Shown piece by piece: positions 24,031 through 25,993 of a stretch of DNA of 25,993 nt. The notes under the pieces were generated by a model. It saw only the letters and a program-made list of their open reading frames with translations. It ran no database searches and was not told the origin of the DNA. The translations under genes and the position numbers were made by a program. Origin of the DNA: an uncultured Prevotellaceae bacterium (lineage in GTDB: Bacteria; Bacteroidota; Bacteroidia; Bacteroidales; Bacteroidaceae); NCBI GenBank assembly GCA_937893145.1, contig CALBJW010000182.1, positions 1 through 25,993 of the forward strand. The letters are read 5' to 3'. The stretch's first letter is position 1. The number at the start of each line of letters is the position of its first letter.

Positions 24031-25993
24031 ATGGCAAAAGAATACGGACATTTTGATGACCTCAATCGTGAGTTTGTCATCACCGATCCAGCGACTCCGT
24101 TCCCTTGGATCAACTATCTCGGTAACGAAGACTTCTTCGGTTTGATTTCTAATACAGCAGGTGGATACGACTTCTACAAGGATGCTAAGTTCCGCCGCAT
24201 CACTCGTTACCGCTACAATGGCGTACCAATGGACAATGGTGGTCGTTACTTCTATATCAACGACAATGGTACAGTATGGAATCCAGGATGGAAGCCTTGC
24301 AAGACTCCACTCGACTCATACGAGTGTCGTCATGGTATGAACTACACTCGCATCACAGGTTCTAAGAACGGTATCGAGGCTTCGGTTCTCTTCTTCGTTC
24401 CACTCAAGACTTGGGCTGAAGTGCAGAAGGTCACTCTCAAGAACACAACAAACGAAGTGAAGAAGATTAAGCTCTTCTCATTTGCTGAATGGTGCCTCTG
24501 GAACGCTGCAACAGATATGGAGAACTTCCAGCGTAACTGGTCAACTGGTGAGGTGGAAATCGACACAGCTGATAACAAGACTGTAATCTATCACAAGACA
24601 GAATATAAGGAACGCCGTGACCACTATGCATACTATGCACTTGCAAACGCAAAGGCTGATGGTTACGATACAGACCGTGAATCATTCATCGGACTTTACA
24701 ACGAATTTGCAGACCCTCAGTGTGTGATGGCAGGCAAGCCAAGCAACTCGCTTGCACACGGTTGGTCTCCAGTTGCTTCTCACTATGTTGAGGTTGAACT
24801 CCAGCCAGGTGAAAGCAAGGACTACATCTTCATTCTCGGATATATTGAGAATGCACAGGAAGAGAAGTTTTGCAAAGAAGACCTTGCTCGCAAGCAGAAC
24901 GGCGAACTCATCACATCACAGGCATCTGATGTTACATTTGTAAATAAGACAAAGGCACGCGCTTGCATCGAGAAGTTCTCAACTGTAGAAGCCGTTGATG
25001 CAGCATTTGCAGAACTCGCACAGATGTGGGATGCACTCCTCGACAAGTATGTTGTCAAGAGTAGTGATGAGAAGCTCAACCGTATGGTAAACATCTGGAG
25101 CCAGTACCAGTGTATGATTACCTTCAACTTCTCTCGTTCGGCTTCGTTCTTCGAGAGCGGTGTAGGTCGTGGCATGGGCTTCCGCGATTCCAACCAGGAC
25201 CTCGTGGGCTTCGTGCATCAGGTACCTAGCCGTGCCCGTGAACGTATCATCGACATCGCATCGACCCAGTTCCCCGATGGTGGCTGCTATCACCAGTATC
25301 AGCCATTGACCAAGCATGGCAACAATGACATCGGTGGCGGTTTCAACGACGATCCCTGCTGGCTCATCTTTGGTACAGTAGCCTATATCAAGGAGACCGG
25401 CGACTTCTCGATCCTCAACGAGCCTGTTCCTTTCGACAACAAGCCGGGCACCGAGGTTTCGCTCTTCGAGCACCTGAAGATCTCGTTCAACCATGTGGTC
25501 GAGAACCTGGGTCCACACATGCTTCCGCTCATTGGCCGTGCCGACTGGAATGACTGTCTGAACCTGAACTGCTTCTCCGAGCATCCAGGCGAATCCTTCC
25601 AGACTTCCGGACCTAGCGAAGGACCTGTTGCAGAATCTGTATTTATCGCTGGTATGTTTGTAAAATACGGCGAAGAGTTCGCTCAGATCTGTGAGAAATA
25701 CAACAAGCCAAAGCTTGCTGCTACCGCCCGCAGTGCGGTAAAAGATATGTACGCAGCAGTTCTGAAAGACGGCTGGGATGGTGACTGGTTCATCAGAGCT
25801 TATGATGCCTTCGGTGAAAAGGTTGGTTCAAAGGAATGTGACGAAGGTCAGATTTACATTGAACCACAGGGTATGTGTGTAATGGCTGGTATCGGTGTTG
25901 AAACCGGCGAAGCACAAAAAGCCTTAGACTCAGTTAGAGATCGTCTAGAAACCAAGTACGGTATTGTATTATTACAGCCTGCATATACAACTT
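24031..25993 (+). CDS. GH94 cellobiose phosphorylase, 3'-truncated by the window edge
   Basis: The frame is open from the ATG at 24031 to the end of the window (654 codons). There is no signal peptide, so the protein is cytoplasmic. Motifs match GH94 cellobiose phosphorylases: GYDFYKDAKFRRITRYRYN near residue 50, ESGVGRGMGFRDSNQD (about 375-390), QFPDGGCYHQYQPLTKHGNN (about 413-432), the catalytic-acid region GRADWNDCLN (about 502-511) and GPSEGPVAESVFIAGMFV (about 527-544). The enzyme splits cellobiose with phosphate into glucose 1-phosphate and glucose, which fits glucomannan breakdown. Codon use and GC change near 25150 (to about 55% GC) and again near 25610 (lower, with TTA, CTA and AGA codons appearing at the end), so the gene may be a chimera. 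The family call is firm; the integrity of the gene is not. Confidence 0.9.
   Translation, partial: MAKEYGHFDDLNREFVITDPATPFPWINYLGNEDFFGLISNTAGGYDFYKDAKFRRITRYRYNGVPMDNGGRYFYINDNGTVWNPGWKPCKTPLDSYECRHGMNYTRITGSKNGIEASVLFFVPLKTWAEVQKVTLKNTTNEVKKIKLFSFAEWCLWNAATDMENFQRNWSTGEVEIDTADNKTVIYHKTEYKERRDHYAYYALANAKADGYDTDRESFIGLYNEFADPQCVMAGKPSNSLAHGWSPVASHYVEVELQPGESKDYIFILGYIENAQEEKFCKEDLARKQNGELITSQASDVTFVNKTKARACIEKFSTVEAVDAAFAELAQMWDALLDKYVVKSSDEKLNRMVNIWSQYQCMITFNFSRSASFFESGVGRGMGFRDSNQDLVGFVHQVPSRARERIIDIASTQFPDGGCYHQYQPLTKHGNNDIGGGFNDDPCWLIFGTVAYIKETGDFSILNEPVPFDNKPGTEVSLFEHLKISFNHVVENLGPHMLPLIGRADWNDCLNLNCFSEHPGESFQTSGPSEGPVAESVFIAGMFVKYGEEFAQICEKYNKPKLAATARSAVKDMYAAVLKDGWDGDWFIRAYDAFGEKVGSKECDEGQIYIEPQGMCVMAGIGVETGEAQKALDSVRDRLETKYGIVLLQPAYTT

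Overview
The window reads as a chromosomal segment of a Bacteroidota bacterium, most likely a gut or rumen Prevotella-type (Prevotellaceae) organism. The evidence is a SusC/SusD pair with a neighbouring surface lipoprotein, many lipobox lipoproteins, TAnnTTTG-type -7 promoter elements ahead of transcription units, moderate GC, and dispersed GC-rich palindromes and TTTTCAC-type repeats of the kind common in these genomes. No rRNA, tRNA, CRISPR array, transposase or integrase was found.

Left part (1-9.8 kb). A 5'-truncated gene for a CxxCH-containing beta-propeller protein runs rightward to 1085. It converges on a leftward operon that starts near 9.8 kb. In transcription order this operon is a DUF6057-like membrane protein, a CxxCH/PD40 lipoprotein, a second DUF6057-like protein, a second CxxCH/PD40 lipoprotein (ATGA overlap with the gene before it), and a GH31 alpha-glycosidase. 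The membrane-protein/lipoprotein pair is therefore tandemly duplicated, and the truncated left gene is a third lipoprotein paralogue. A 26-bp perfect inverted repeat separates the convergent units. The function of the pair is unknown to me.

Middle (9.8-10.4 kb). A 587-bp stretch without a gene holds two unusual repeat systems: about five tandem 22-nt units, and a set of 11-nt GGTAGAGTGTT units in both orientations that can form several strong, partly mutually exclusive hairpins.

Polysaccharide utilization locus (10.4-26 kb). A leftward unit encodes SusC (carrying an unusual C-terminal OmpA-like extension), SusD, a surface glycan-binding-like lipoprotein made of two internal repeats and, after an intrinsic terminator, a DUF4369-like lipoprotein. 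Divergent from it is an AraC-family regulator. After a terminator and a good promoter comes a rightward enzyme operon: an SGNH/sialate-O-acetylesterase-like esterase, a GH5 (GH5_7-like) endo-mannanase lipoprotein, a CE7 acetyl esterase, and a GH94 cellobiose phosphorylase that runs off the right edge. The enzymes suggest an acetylated glucomannan-type substrate: surface binding and import by SusCD, backbone cleavage by GH5, deacetylation by two esterases, and cytoplasmic phosphorolysis by GH94. This substrate is inferred from the enzyme set.

The last gene shows three blocks of different base composition and codon use (boundaries near 25150 and 25610, both in conserved motifs), so the right end may be an assembly chimera or a recombinant.
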